Source: JABMQB01 sp964408795 (GTDB taxonomy: Bacteria; Bacteroidota; Bacteroidia; Bacteroidales; Prolixibacteraceae). Taken from it: a DNA stretch of 64,000 nucleotides. Positions 24,778 to 33,276 of this stretch are shown here, piece by piece. Both the position numbers and the translations under genes were made by a program. The notes beneath the pieces were generated by a model that ran no database searches, had not been told where the DNA came from, and was given only the letters and a program-made list of their open reading frames with translations. Position 1 is the first letter of the stretch. Every line of letters begins with the position of its first letter. The DNA is taken from positions 5,997 to 69,996 of the forward strand of contig CAYPAW010000074.1 of the NCBI GenBank assembly GCA_964408795.1, in the 5' to 3' direction.

Positions 24778-26095
24778 GTTTGATTTTTAGATGATATACG
24801 GTTTTGGTATAGGGGGTAATCTTAAACCGGTCATCAATTCGTTGTCCGATGATCCAGACTACCTTATTTCCCGAGTAGAGTATCCATGTGTTCTCTTTTT
24901 CAGGAATAGAGAGTTTTTCATCGATAAAAAAATCACTAATTTTTTTGAACCCACTCATTCCCAGGGGTTTGAAATATTCTCCAATTTTCCATTTTCGTAT
25001 GCACAAGGGGAAATCAAGTTTTTCATAATCAAGACAAGCCTCCAACGGGTTATGGGAAATGGCAAAATTCTTTGCATCATAGGTATTGATACTGATATGC
25101 AAAGGGGTAAACAGCTCCAGATCCCCCTCTTCCATATAGAATACCGAGGGATCCTTCTCTTTGTTTTCCGTGATAATTATCTCATCTCGATCTTTTACCG
25201 CCCTGTGTGTAGGCGAGAAATATTGTTTTCCGGACTCTTCGCAGATTCCTTCAAAGACTTCATCGATGACGGCAGGATTGAAATTGTAATCAATCAGTAT
25301 TTCATAAAGCAGAATACGGGGAAAAGGGTAAGCAAGTAGATTTTTGACTGATAAGACCGGATGCGCTCCTTCGGTTTGCACAACCCTTTTCTTTTCGGCT
25401 TGGATCGAATGCTGAAATACCTCTTCCACATTTTTTAGATTATTGATACTTGCGAGGGTATTTTTTAGAAAAGCAGGATTTATTTGAACAAATTCAGGAA
25501 TTATTTTGTGTCGGATATAATTCCGTATATAATCGGTTTGTGTATTGGTTGAATCTTCCCGGAAGGGGATATTATTTTTCACAGCGTATGCATAAATTCG
25601 GTTGCGGTCAGTGAATAACAAAGGTCTGATAATATTCCCGGATTTATTTTTAATTCCGGTCAATCCACGGATTCCTGTTTTTCGGATCAGGTTTATGAAG
25701 AATGTTTCAATCAAGTCATCCTGGTGGTGAGCCGTTGCAACGGCATTGAATTTCTGGTTAACACTAAGATTTTTAAAATATTCATAGCGCAGTTTGCGTG
25801 CTGCCATTTCAATGGATATACCGTTTAAACGGGCATATTCCCGGGTATTGAAATGCTCTGTAAAAAGCTGGAATTTATTTTTTTCTGCATAGTGCCGTAC
25901 GAATTTTTCATCCCCATCCGATTCTTCGTCCCGTAAATGAAAATTGCAATGTGCCACCGAAAAGCTGATTCCTGTTTGATGAATGAGATGGAGCAGAACC
26001 ATGGAATCTACTCCCCCGCTTACTGCAACAAGGATTTTATCGGATGCATGAAATAATCCGTTTTTTTCGGAATATTCAATGAATTGTGCAAGCAT
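24767..26095 (-). CDS. tilS: tRNA(Ile)-lysidine synthetase
   Basis: This is an N-type ATP pyrophosphatase with the PP-loop ILVAVSGGVDSMVLLHL at residues 18-34 when started at ATG 26095. It then has HHQDDLIETFFINLIRKTGIRGLTGI, the family signature for tRNA recognition, and a C-terminal TilS domain (FKPLGMSGFKKISDFFIDEKL, VVWIIGQRIDDRFKIT). It converts C34 of tRNA-Ile2 to lysidine so that AUA is read as Ile, and is essential. The start overlaps the pepT stop by one base (TAATG), so the two are translationally coupled. The link to the apparent AUA start of infC is only coincidental. Confidence 0.95.
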   Translation of the reverse strand: MLAQFIEYSEKNGLFHASDKILVAVSGGVDSMVLLHLIHQTGISFSVAHCNFHLRDEESDGDEKFVRHYAEKNKFQLFTEHFNTREYARLNGISIEMAARKLRYEYFKNLSVNQKFNAVATAHHQDDLIETFFINLIRKTGIRGLTGIKNKSGNIIRPLLFTDRNRIYAYAVKNNIPFREDSTNTQTDYIRNYIRHKIIPEFVQINPAFLKNTLASINNLKNVEEVFQHSIQAEKKRVVQTEGAHPVLSVKNLLAYPFPRILLYEILIDYNFNPAVIDEVFEGICEESGKQYFSPTHRAVKDRDEIIITENKEKDPSVFYMEEGDLELFTPLHISINTYDAKNFAISHNPLEACLDYEKLDFPLCIRKWKIGEYFKPLGMSGFKKISDFFIDEKLSIPEKENTWILYSGNKVVWIIGQRIDDRFKITPYTKTVYHLKIKQKK

Positions 26096-27321
26096 TATGT
26101 TTTCATTTCCGGTACCAGGCTGCAAATATTCAGAATTACCTCCACAGCTTTCAGCATGGAAGGTACTGGAATAAATTCGTACGGACCATGAAAGTTATGT
26201 CCACCGGTAAAAAGGTTGGGACAAGGCAGGCCGGCATGTGACAAGCGGGCTCCGTCGGTTCCTCCCCGTATGGCTTTAATTTTTGGTTTTATGCCGGCAT
26301 TGATCATTGCATGCCGGGCAATATCCACCACATACATTACCGGTTCGATCTTTTCCCGCATATTGTAATACTGATCCTTCATCTCCAGGAATGCAATGTC
26401 GTTTGGGTATTCCCGGTTGACAAAACGAATTACCTCCTGCAGTAAATTCTTCTTGTTCATGAATTTTCCGGCATCGTGATCACGAATCAGGTATTCAAGT
26501 TCTGCCTGTTCCACATTTCCATTCATTGAAAGCAGGTGAAAGAAACCCTCATATTTTTCGGTATGTTCAGGTCGCTCATTGGGAGGCAGAAGATCAATCA
26601 GTTTATGGGCCACCAGGGAAGCATTGATCATTTTATTCTTCGCCGTTCCCGGGTGCACACTTTTGCCTTTAACGGTTATTTTTGCATAGGCGGCATTGAA
26701 ATTCTCGAATTCCAATTCTCCAATTTCACTGCCATCCAGGGTATAGGCAAAATCAGCTCCGAATTGATGAATATCAAAATATTTGGTTCCATTTCCAATC
26801 TCCTCGTCGGGTGTAAATCCTATTTTTATGGTTCCGTGTTTGATTTTTTCGCTGTTTATCAGCATCTCCACAGCTGTCATAATTTCTGCAACTCCGGCTT
26901 TGTCATCCGCGCCGAGCAAGGTGGTTCCGTCAGCCGTAATGATCTGCTGACCGGTATAATTTTTTAATTCCGGGAAATCCACAGGACTGATTACGGTATT
27001 GTTTTTTAACACCAGCGGATTGCCATCGTAACGATCGACGATCTGTGGATTCACATTCTCTCCCTTGAAATCCGGGCTTGTATCCACATGGGCTATAAAT
27101 CCTACGGTTGGAAGGTTTCCCCCGATGTTGGCCGGAACGGTTCCGGTAACATACCCGTTTTTATCCATGGCTGCATCCATGACTCCCAGGGATTTCAATT
27201 CATTGACCAGCAAACTCAAGAGGGTCCGTTGACCTGAGCTACTCGGATAGCGATCACTTTTGGGATCTGAGGTTGTGTGAATCCGGGTGTAACGCAAAAA
27301 CCTTTCTACAACTTTCTCCAT
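26095..27321 (-). CDS. pepT: peptidase T (tripeptide aminopeptidase)
   Basis: This is a 408-residue M20B metallopeptidase. Zinc ligands and catalytic residues are visible: FIAHVDTSPDFKG (His and Asp), LLGADDKAGVAEIM (bridging Asp), FTPDEEIGNGTKYFD (general base Glu), VAYTLDGSEIGELEFENFN and the final GGHNFHGPYEFI histidine. RGGTDGARLSHAGLPCPN is a typical M20 segment. It releases N-terminal residues from tripeptides in the cytoplasm. It sits six bases after the preceding hypothetical gene and overlaps tilS. Confidence 0.95.
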   Translation of the reverse strand: MEKVVERFLRYTRIHTTSDPKSDRYPSSSGQRTLLSLLVNELKSLGVMDAAMDKNGYVTGTVPANIGGNLPTVGFIAHVDTSPDFKGENVNPQIVDRYDGNPLVLKNNTVISPVDFPELKNYTGQQIITADGTTLLGADDKAGVAEIMTAVEMLINSEKIKHGTIKIGFTPDEEIGNGTKYFDIHQFGADFAYTLDGSEIGELEFENFNAAYAKITVKGKSVHPGTAKNKMINASLVAHKLIDLLPPNERPEHTEKYEGFFHLLSMNGNVEQAELEYLIRDHDAGKFMNKKNLLQEVIRFVNREYPNDIAFLEMKDQYYNMREKIEPVMYVVDIARHAMINAGIKPKIKAIRGGTDGARLSHAGLPCPNLFTGGHNFHGPYEFIPVPSMLKAVEVILNICSLVPEMKT

Positions 27322-27327
27322 ACCATT

Positions 27328-28017
27328 TTATACATCATCCACATTAAAGCTAAATCCGACCCTTTTGCCTGTGGTCATTTTTGAGTAGCTTATCTTTTCC
27401 AGCATCTGTTCTACCGTTGCCATCTTAACCTGTTCATAAGGGGGAACCAGCAGATCAAACTGTACGGAGTATTGAATGGCGATCTCCACAATCTGCCGGA
27501 GAACGCCCGGAGATATGGTGTCCAATGAAAAATCCTTGAGCAATTCTTCTGATTGCCTTTTTCCTTCCACAAAAAAATGTTTCTCCTTATTGATAAAAAT
27601 CCGGGCAATCAGATACCCCAGGTCATTGCGGCGATTATATTTAAACGAATCATTCAGAAAATTATAGATGTGAATCATCCCGCAATAGCTTCGTAATTCA
27701 TCCTCCTTGATGTAGGGAAGATTCCATACCGGATGATTCCGGTCAAATCCAAATACATTGGAGTGCATACTAAAGATCAACATATCACTTCCTATCCTGA
27801 ATTCCAGCTCAAAGGGGCCTTTTTCTCTGTACCGTGGGGATACCTTTTCGGAAACCTTGCCCTCCAGGATTTGAATATAATCCTTCTCAAGTTGTTTTAA
27901 CACCTTTTTGAGGATTACAAAAGCCTGCATGGTATTGTCATATACCTGCTGTTTCACCGAGGTTTTCAGAACAAAAACATTCAACAGGCTGTTTCTGAAT
28001 TCTTTTTCTTCACTCAT
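27328..28017 (-). CDS. conserved-looking hypothetical protein in the pepT-tilS operon
   Basis: This is a 229-residue soluble protein with no signal peptide or membrane helix. It is mixed alpha/beta with many charged and aromatic residues (RNSLLNVFVLKTSVKQQVYDN at the start, RRNDLGYLIARIFINKEKHFFVEGKRQ in the centre, KRVGFSFNVDDV at the end). I do not recognise a family. It follows proS by 44 bases and precedes pepT by six, so it is probably co-transcribed with pepT-tilS. Confidence 0.75.
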   Translation of the reverse strand: MSEEKEFRNSLLNVFVLKTSVKQQVYDNTMQAFVILKKVLKQLEKDYIQILEGKVSEKVSPRYREKGPFELEFRIGSDMLIFSMHSNVFGFDRNHPVWNLPYIKEDELRSYCGMIHIYNFLNDSFKYNRRNDLGYLIARIFINKEKHFFVEGKRQSEELLKDFSLDTISPGVLRQIVEIAIQYSVQFDLLVPPYEQVKMATVEQMLEKISYSKMTTGKRVGFSFNVDDV

Positions 28018-28061
28018 ACTTCGGATTTCCTTCTAAAGGTAAGTATTTTATTGTTTTTACA

Positions 28062-29537
28062 TCAGTAAGACAAGGCAAAAAGCACGCGTTGGCGGGAAGG
28101 TTTCCCTGAATAGATGCATTTTCCCTCCTCCGGTTCTCCGATCAGCGGAATGCAACGGATGGTGGCCTTTGTTTCCTCTTTTATTTTCGTTTCTGTTTCC
28201 GGAGTTCCATCCCAATGGGCAAGAATAAAACCGGCTTTTTTAGCCAGAAGATCCTGAAATTCCTGGTAGGTGTCTGCTTTCCTTGTGTTTTCATTTCTGA
28301 ATGCCAGCGCTTTGTTGTATATGGAAGTTTGAATTTCCTTGAGCAGGTTTTCGGTGTACTGTTCGATGCCTTCCACGGGCACAACCTTTTTCTCGAGTGT
28401 ATCCCGACGGGCAACTTCAACGGTTTTGTTTTCCAGGTCCCGGGGTCCGACGGCCAGACGCAGGGGGACTCCTTTCAATTCATATTCGGCAAATTTCCAG
28501 CCCGGTTTTTTGTTGTCGTTGTCATCATACTTCACCACGATTCCCCGGGATTTTAATTTTTCGATGATGGTAGCTACCCGGGCTGATATTTGACTCAGTT
28601 CTTCAATTTTCTTATAAATGGGAACGATCACCACCTGATAAGGGGCCAGTTTCGGAGGCAGCACCAGCCCGTTGTCGTCGGAATGAGCCATGATCAAAGC
28701 CCCCATCAGCCGGGTTGATACCCCCCAGGATGTAGCCCATACGTATTCTTCTTTGCCCTCTTTATTGGTAAATTTCACATCAAAGGCTTTGGCAAAATTC
28801 TGTCCGAGAAAATGAGAGGTTCCCGATTGCAAGGCTTTTCCATCCTGCATCAAAGCTTCAATGGAATAGGTATCCACCGCGCCTGCAAAACGTTCATTTT
28901 CCGTTTTTAATCCTTTGATAACCGGCATAGCCATATATTTTTCAGCAAACTCAGCATACAGGTTGATGATTTTTTGGGTTTCTTCTACGGCTTCCTCTTT
29001 GGTAGCATGTGCGGTATGTCCTTCCTGCCAGAGAAACTCCGCGGTACGCAAAAATAAGCGGGTGCGCATTTCCCATCGCACCACATTGGCCCATTGATTG
29101 ATTAACAGGGGAAGATCCCGGTGGGAATGAATCCAGTTCCGGTAGGTATTCCAGATGATGGTTTCCGAAGTAGGTCGTATGATCAGCTCTTCTTCCAGTT
29201 TTGCCTCCGGATCGACGTCTATTCCTGTTCCATTGGGATTGCTTTTCAACCGGTAATGGGTTACAACAGCACATTCTTTTGCAAATCCTTCCACGTGATC
29301 GGCTTCCCGGCTGAAATAAGATTTTGGTATAAACAAGGGAAAGTAGGCATTCTCATGTCCGGTTTCTTTAAACATATCATCCAGTTGCCGCTGAATTTTC
29401 TCCCAGATGGCGTATCCATAGGGTTTAATCACCATGCATCCGCGAACAGCAGAACTCTCTGCCAGCCCGGCCTTTACAACCAAATCAAGGTACCATTGTG
29501 AATAATTTTCGTTCCGTGGTGTCAATTCCTTCGCCAT
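28062..29537 (-). CDS. proS: prolyl-tRNA synthetase (archaeal/eukaryotic-type ProS)
   Basis: This is a 491-residue class II synthetase without the editing insertion of E. coli ProS. Motif 2 is EMRTRLFLRTAEFLWQEGHTAHAT and motif 3 GALIMAHSDDNGLVLPPKLAPYQVVIVPI. The anticodon-binding domain follows, then the zinc-binding-type C-terminal domain ending in Tyr (RVLFALSY), typical of this subtype. RPTSETIIWNTYRNWI is the Pro/ATP site. It charges tRNA-Pro. It faces away from the lipoprotein gene at 29635. Confidence 0.95.
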   Translation of the reverse strand: MAKELTPRNENYSQWYLDLVVKAGLAESSAVRGCMVIKPYGYAIWEKIQRQLDDMFKETGHENAYFPLFIPKSYFSREADHVEGFAKECAVVTHYRLKSNPNGTGIDVDPEAKLEEELIIRPTSETIIWNTYRNWIHSHRDLPLLINQWANVVRWEMRTRLFLRTAEFLWQEGHTAHATKEEAVEETQKIINLYAEFAEKYMAMPVIKGLKTENERFAGAVDTYSIEALMQDGKALQSGTSHFLGQNFAKAFDVKFTNKEGKEEYVWATSWGVSTRLMGALIMAHSDDNGLVLPPKLAPYQVVIVPIYKKIEELSQISARVATIIEKLKSRGIVVKYDDNDNKKPGWKFAEYELKGVPLRLAVGPRDLENKTVEVARRDTLEKKVVPVEGIEQYTENLLKEIQTSIYNKALAFRNENTRKADTYQEFQDLLAKKAGFILAHWDGTPETETKIKEETKATIRCIPLIGEPEEGKCIYSGKPSRQRVLFALSY

Positions 29538-29634
29538 TTTTATTATTTTGGTATAAACTTTGCTAATTTACACTTGGAAAAACGGCTACAAAATAAGCAA
29601 ATTATATGGATTTAAATAAATGGGAGGATAAGTT

Positions 29635-31176
29635 ATGAAAACGCGGATGACCATATGGATTACGGTTGCAATGGGACTCTTTTTGGGTTCCTGCACAACC
29701 AGTACTTACACAACCGGCTCTTATCAGGATGATATCTATTTCAATCCGGGAGAACTACCCCCGCCAATAACCCTGGAAGAATCCGTGACGGAAACCCAGC
29801 CTCAGGAGAAATCAGCTGAAGATATCGTGATACGCGAAACTAGGACGAATGAGGATGGCTCCAATACCGTGTCAAACTACATTTTTGATGATGCGGAAGG
29901 AACGTTTGATGCAGCCCATTACGATATGGAGCAAATGGAACTTACCGAAAGCGATACCACCCTGTATTACGATGACGACGAAGTAAAAACAGTCATCAAC
30001 AATTACTACGACAGCGGAGATATTGATTTTGCCTACCGGATCCGAAGGTTTCACAATCCCTATTTCTACGATTCGTATTACTGGGATTACTGGGGATACA
30101 ACGACTGGTGGTTTTACGATAGCTGGTATTCCCCCTATTATAGTTACTGGGGCTGGGGTGGATCCCCCTATTATTCCTGGTATGGAGGTTATCATCATCC
30201 GTATCGGTGGGGATATGGGTATTACAATTCCTGGTATTATGGCTATCCTTATTACTATTCCTACTATAGTCCATGGTACGGAGGATACTACGGCGGATAT
30301 TACCACGGCTATTACGATCATTCCACCTGGGCTTCCAGGAGCGATGACGATGTAAGGTACGGCCGGAGAAGCAGTTTTTCCAATTACGACACCCGGGAAG
30401 GGATCAATACGAGGCAGGGGAGTGTAGCTCAAAGCAGAAGGTCCTCGCTGGATCAGAAAAGCGGAAATCCGGATAATCAGCGAAGAACAGCTTCTGCCCT
30501 TTCAGGAAGAAGTTCGCGTTCTTCAGCTGAAACAGCCAGCTTACGACAGACCTCAGGTTCGTCCACCCCGGCTGTTTTAACAGAAAGACGAAGGAGCGGT
30601 GTTTCGGTGGCCAACACCAGCAATACAAGAACCGGATCATCCGAAGTACGAAGCCAGAGTGGCACCGATGAGGCACTGCGCACCTCCACCTATATGAAAA
30701 GTGTGAGAACAACCAACCCCTCTTCGGCAACACGGATATCCGGTAGTGAAACACCCAATGTCGGTAATGCCCAAACGTCAAGATCGACCTATACGCGACA
30801 ATCCTATACCCGGCCTACATCCACCAATACCTATACCCGGCCCCGGGTTGTCACCCGCAGATCTTCATCATCTGACCGAAGCTATACCCCTTCACGGAGT
30901 ACTTCCAGTTACAACAGAACCTACCGTTCCAGTTCGACCTACACAAAAAGTGCCGCTTCAGGGTCCACCCGCTCCACAGGATCAGTAAGAAGCTCCGGAA
31001 ATACCTACAGAAGCTCCGGAAGCAATAGTAGTTACCGGTCAAGCGGAAGCTCACGTTCCAGCGTGGGAAGCAGCATTCGTTCCTCATCTTCGGGAAGCTC
31101 CGGAGGGAGCGTTCGCTCTTCCGGCAGCTCATCAGGAAGTAGCAGAAGTTCAGGGTCATCAGGCGGAAGAAGATGA
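29635..31176 (+). CDS. low-complexity lipoprotein: Tyr/Trp/Gly-rich centre, Ser/Arg/Thr-rich tail
   Basis: This 513-residue lipoprotein has lipobox LGSC (about residue 22). Residues 25-130 are acidic with aromatic spacing. About 135-230 are extremely rich in Tyr, Trp and Gly (runs such as YDSYYWDYWGYNDWWFYDSW). About 235-513 are Ser/Arg/Thr-rich with near-repeats of RSSGS and TYTRP/SYTRP, presumably disordered. A good ribosome site (GGGAGG) precedes ATG 29635. It is followed by a FadL-type porin after 119 bases, so it may be a surface-exposed partner of it. No family is assigned; the low complexity makes distant matching unreliable. Confidence 0.8.
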   Translation: MKTRMTIWITVAMGLFLGSCTTSTYTTGSYQDDIYFNPGELPPPITLEESVTETQPQEKSAEDIVIRETRTNEDGSNTVSNYIFDDAEGTFDAAHYDMEQMELTESDTTLYYDDDEVKTVINNYYDSGDIDFAYRIRRFHNPYFYDSYYWDYWGYNDWWFYDSWYSPYYSYWGWGGSPYYSWYGGYHHPYRWGYGYYNSWYYGYPYYYSYYSPWYGGYYGGYYHGYYDHSTWASRSDDDVRYGRRSSFSNYDTREGINTRQGSVAQSRRSSLDQKSGNPDNQRRTASALSGRSSRSSAETASLRQTSGSSTPAVLTERRRSGVSVANTSNTRTGSSEVRSQSGTDEALRTSTYMKSVRTTNPSSATRISGSETPNVGNAQTSRSTYTRQSYTRPTSTNTYTRPRVVTRRSSSSDRSYTPSRSTSSYNRTYRSSSTYTKSAASGSTRSTGSVRSSGNTYRSSGSNSSYRSSGSSRSSVGSSIRSSSSGSSGGSVRSSGSSSGSSRSSGSSGGRR

Positions 31177-31295
31177 TGAAAACAACGGTCTTCAGGACCG
31201 CAAAAGCTGACAGAAAAAAAAGCCCGTGAGAAAACAACTGTTCCTACAGAAACAGGTTCTCGCAACAGAAACAATTAAGAATAAACAACAAACCA

Positions 31296-32780
31296 ATGAA
31301 AACCATGAAAACTATCGTATTAACCGGCGTATTGTTTTTCTTCTCTCTTTTTGGGGTACATGCACAGACGCTGGCTGATGCTTACCGGCTCTCCTCACAG
31401 AAGATCAGCGGAACAGCCAGAGCTGCAGCCATGGGAAATGCTTTTGGTGCACTGGGGGGTGATTTTACTTCGCTGAGTATCAATCCTGCCGGAATAAGCC
31501 TTTACCAAAGCAATGAGCTGGTAATAACTCCAACCGCACGGTTCAATCGTTCGGAAATGGATCTTTCCGGTACCCTGTATTCGGATAAGAAATATGCCCA
31601 TGGATTCAACAACCTCGGATACATAGGAACCATTCATACCGGACTCTCAAGTGAAAGCGGAATCGTGAGCATTAACCTGGGGATCGGAATGAACCAGGTG
31701 CTGGATATGAACCAGGCTTCCCTGGGATATTACGACAGTTCACCCGTTTCTTTTCTGGATGGAATCGTTTCCTGGGCCAACGCAGAGGGCCTAACCAATG
31801 CGTATCTGCAAAATGCCATTGGCGATATTGAATACCGTGACTGGCCGACAAAACTTGCCTGGGAAACCTATCTGATTGATCCGGTTGAAAATACCGATAA
31901 CCAATATTACAGCATCCTGTATGAAGACGAATTGGTAGACCAGCAAATGAACTATTCCTATAAGGGAGGAATTAAAGAGTATTTACTGGCTGCAGGATTG
32001 AATTTTTCCCATAAGTTTTATATTGGCGGAACCGTAGGTATTCAGGATGTAGACATCACCAAGAGCATGCAATACACCGAGTTCCTTGAAGGCGATAATT
32101 CATTTACCTACTTTGAAGACAATTTTATCAAGGGAACGGGATATAATCTGAAAATTGGAGCGATCTATAAACCGTTTCATGCCCTTCGTTTGGGATTTGC
32201 TTTCCATACACCCACTTTTTTCCAGGTGAACGACGATATGCGGTTGACTATGGAATCCAAATTGCAACAGACCTATACCCATGACGGATTGGATTTATAT
32301 GACTACCAGTTTACCTCTCCCTATAAATTCATCCTGAGTGGAGCTGTGGTATTGGGTAAAATGGCTATTATCAGTATCGACGGAGAAATGGTTGACTATG
32401 CATCCATGAAGTACACCCTTAGCCATTCAGTCGACCAGGCAAATCTTAACCGGGATGTTACGAACTCCTTCAGGAATGTTTTCAATTTACGTGTAGGAGG
32501 TGAATTCCGGTTTTTACAAAGTCTAAGCTTAAGGGCCGGAATGGAACATTACCCCACTCCGTTTACCTCCGGGTTCAGCCTGAATGAAGCCAGCGTCAGC
32601 GACGATAACACCATTTTTTCGTTCGGCCTGGGATACCGGACCAATGGGTTCTTTGCTGACTTTGCATTCCGAAATTCTGTGGATACATACAACCTCTACA
32701 ATCCACAACCCCACTTTGAAGATATATCCCTAGAAAACAGCAATAAACAGATCGTACTCACTGCCGGATTCCGTTTTTAA
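31296..32780 (+). CDS. OmpP1/FadL-family outer-membrane transport protein
   Basis: The 494-residue protein has a signal peptide (about 1-24, ending VHAQ). The FadL-family N-terminal plug motif follows (SGTARAAAMGNAFGALGGDFTSLSINPAGIS), then a long beta-barrel region with alternating hydrophobic strands ending in aromatic LTAGFRF. FadL-type barrels let hydrophobic molecules (fatty acids, aromatic compounds) cross the outer membrane. It probably works with the preceding lipoprotein, judging only by adjacency. Confidence 0.9.
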   Translation: MKTMKTIVLTGVLFFFSLFGVHAQTLADAYRLSSQKISGTARAAAMGNAFGALGGDFTSLSINPAGISLYQSNELVITPTARFNRSEMDLSGTLYSDKKYAHGFNNLGYIGTIHTGLSSESGIVSINLGIGMNQVLDMNQASLGYYDSSPVSFLDGIVSWANAEGLTNAYLQNAIGDIEYRDWPTKLAWETYLIDPVENTDNQYYSILYEDELVDQQMNYSYKGGIKEYLLAAGLNFSHKFYIGGTVGIQDVDITKSMQYTEFLEGDNSFTYFEDNFIKGTGYNLKIGAIYKPFHALRLGFAFHTPTFFQVNDDMRLTMESKLQQTYTHDGLDLYDYQFTSPYKFILSGAVVLGKMAIISIDGEMVDYASMKYTLSHSVDQANLNRDVTNSFRNVFNLRVGGEFRFLQSLSLRAGMEHYPTPFTSGFSLNEASVSDDNTIFSFGLGYRTNGFFADFAFRNSVDTYNLYNPQPHFEDISLENSNKQIVLTAGFRF

Positions 32781-32802
32781 ATCAAAGAAGATAAAGTTTG
32801 GC

Positions 32803-32834
32803 AAGGGCACATTTCCACCTGGATTTGTGCCTTT
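32803..32834 (+). terminator. hairpin after the FadL-type gene
   Basis: AAGGGCACA pairs with TGTGCCTTT (six core pairs plus A-T pairs) around a 14-base loop, 23 bases after the stop. The T-tract is weak. Confidence 0.45.
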
Positions 32835-32952
32835 GTCATTCAAGACAGACTCTTCTGTTGTTTATAACGATTAATTTATTAACAATCGGATGAAAATAAT
32901 CCGCTTTTACTTGACCTGAAAAAAAGGTTGTAATAAATTGCTTTATCAAAGC

Positions 32953-33252
32953 ATGCGTTTCATGTCAGACTTTTCTAAAATAAACTATCGAAATGCCCTT
33001 GCTCTGTTTGAAAAGGAAGAGAGAGAAGGACGAAGGCTCAGAATGGGAGATCTGAGAACTTCCCTGTGGTTGAAGGAAAACAATATCAATTTTTCGGAAG
33101 TGAAAAAAATATCCGTCAAATTACCCGATCCAAGGCTGGTTATCATTGGGGAAGGCAAATTGAGTGGTTTTTATATTTATTCCCATATGCAACGAAAATG
33201 TTTTAAGAGCATTCATACCAAACAAAAAATAGTCCTGGAAGAGAAAATATAA
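32953..33252 (+). CDS. small hypothetical protein preceding DUF4954
   Basis: The protein has about 99 residues and starts at ATG 32953 or 32962 (MSDFSKINYRNALALF). It is basic and helical at first, then beta-like (SVKLPDPRLVIIGEGKLSGFYIYSHMQ). No signal peptide or membrane segment is seen. It ends 24 bases before the DUF4954 gene and is probably co-transcribed. I do not recognise a family. Confidence 0.6.
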   Translation: MRFMSDFSKINYRNALALFEKEEREGRRLRMGDLRTSLWLKENNINFSEVKKISVKLPDPRLVIIGEGKLSGFYIYSHMQRKCFKSIHTKQKIVLEEKI

Positions 33253-33276
33253 TCATTCCAATCGAATAAAAACAAC

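Noticed and set aside
24791..25339. 182-codon plus-strand frame opposite tilS
   Set aside because: Antisense shadow of tilS; no independent support.
29872..30432. 186-codon minus-strand frame rich in Ile, Pro and Val
   Set aside because: Produced by reading the Tyr/Trp/Gly-rich codons of the lipoprotein gene backwards.
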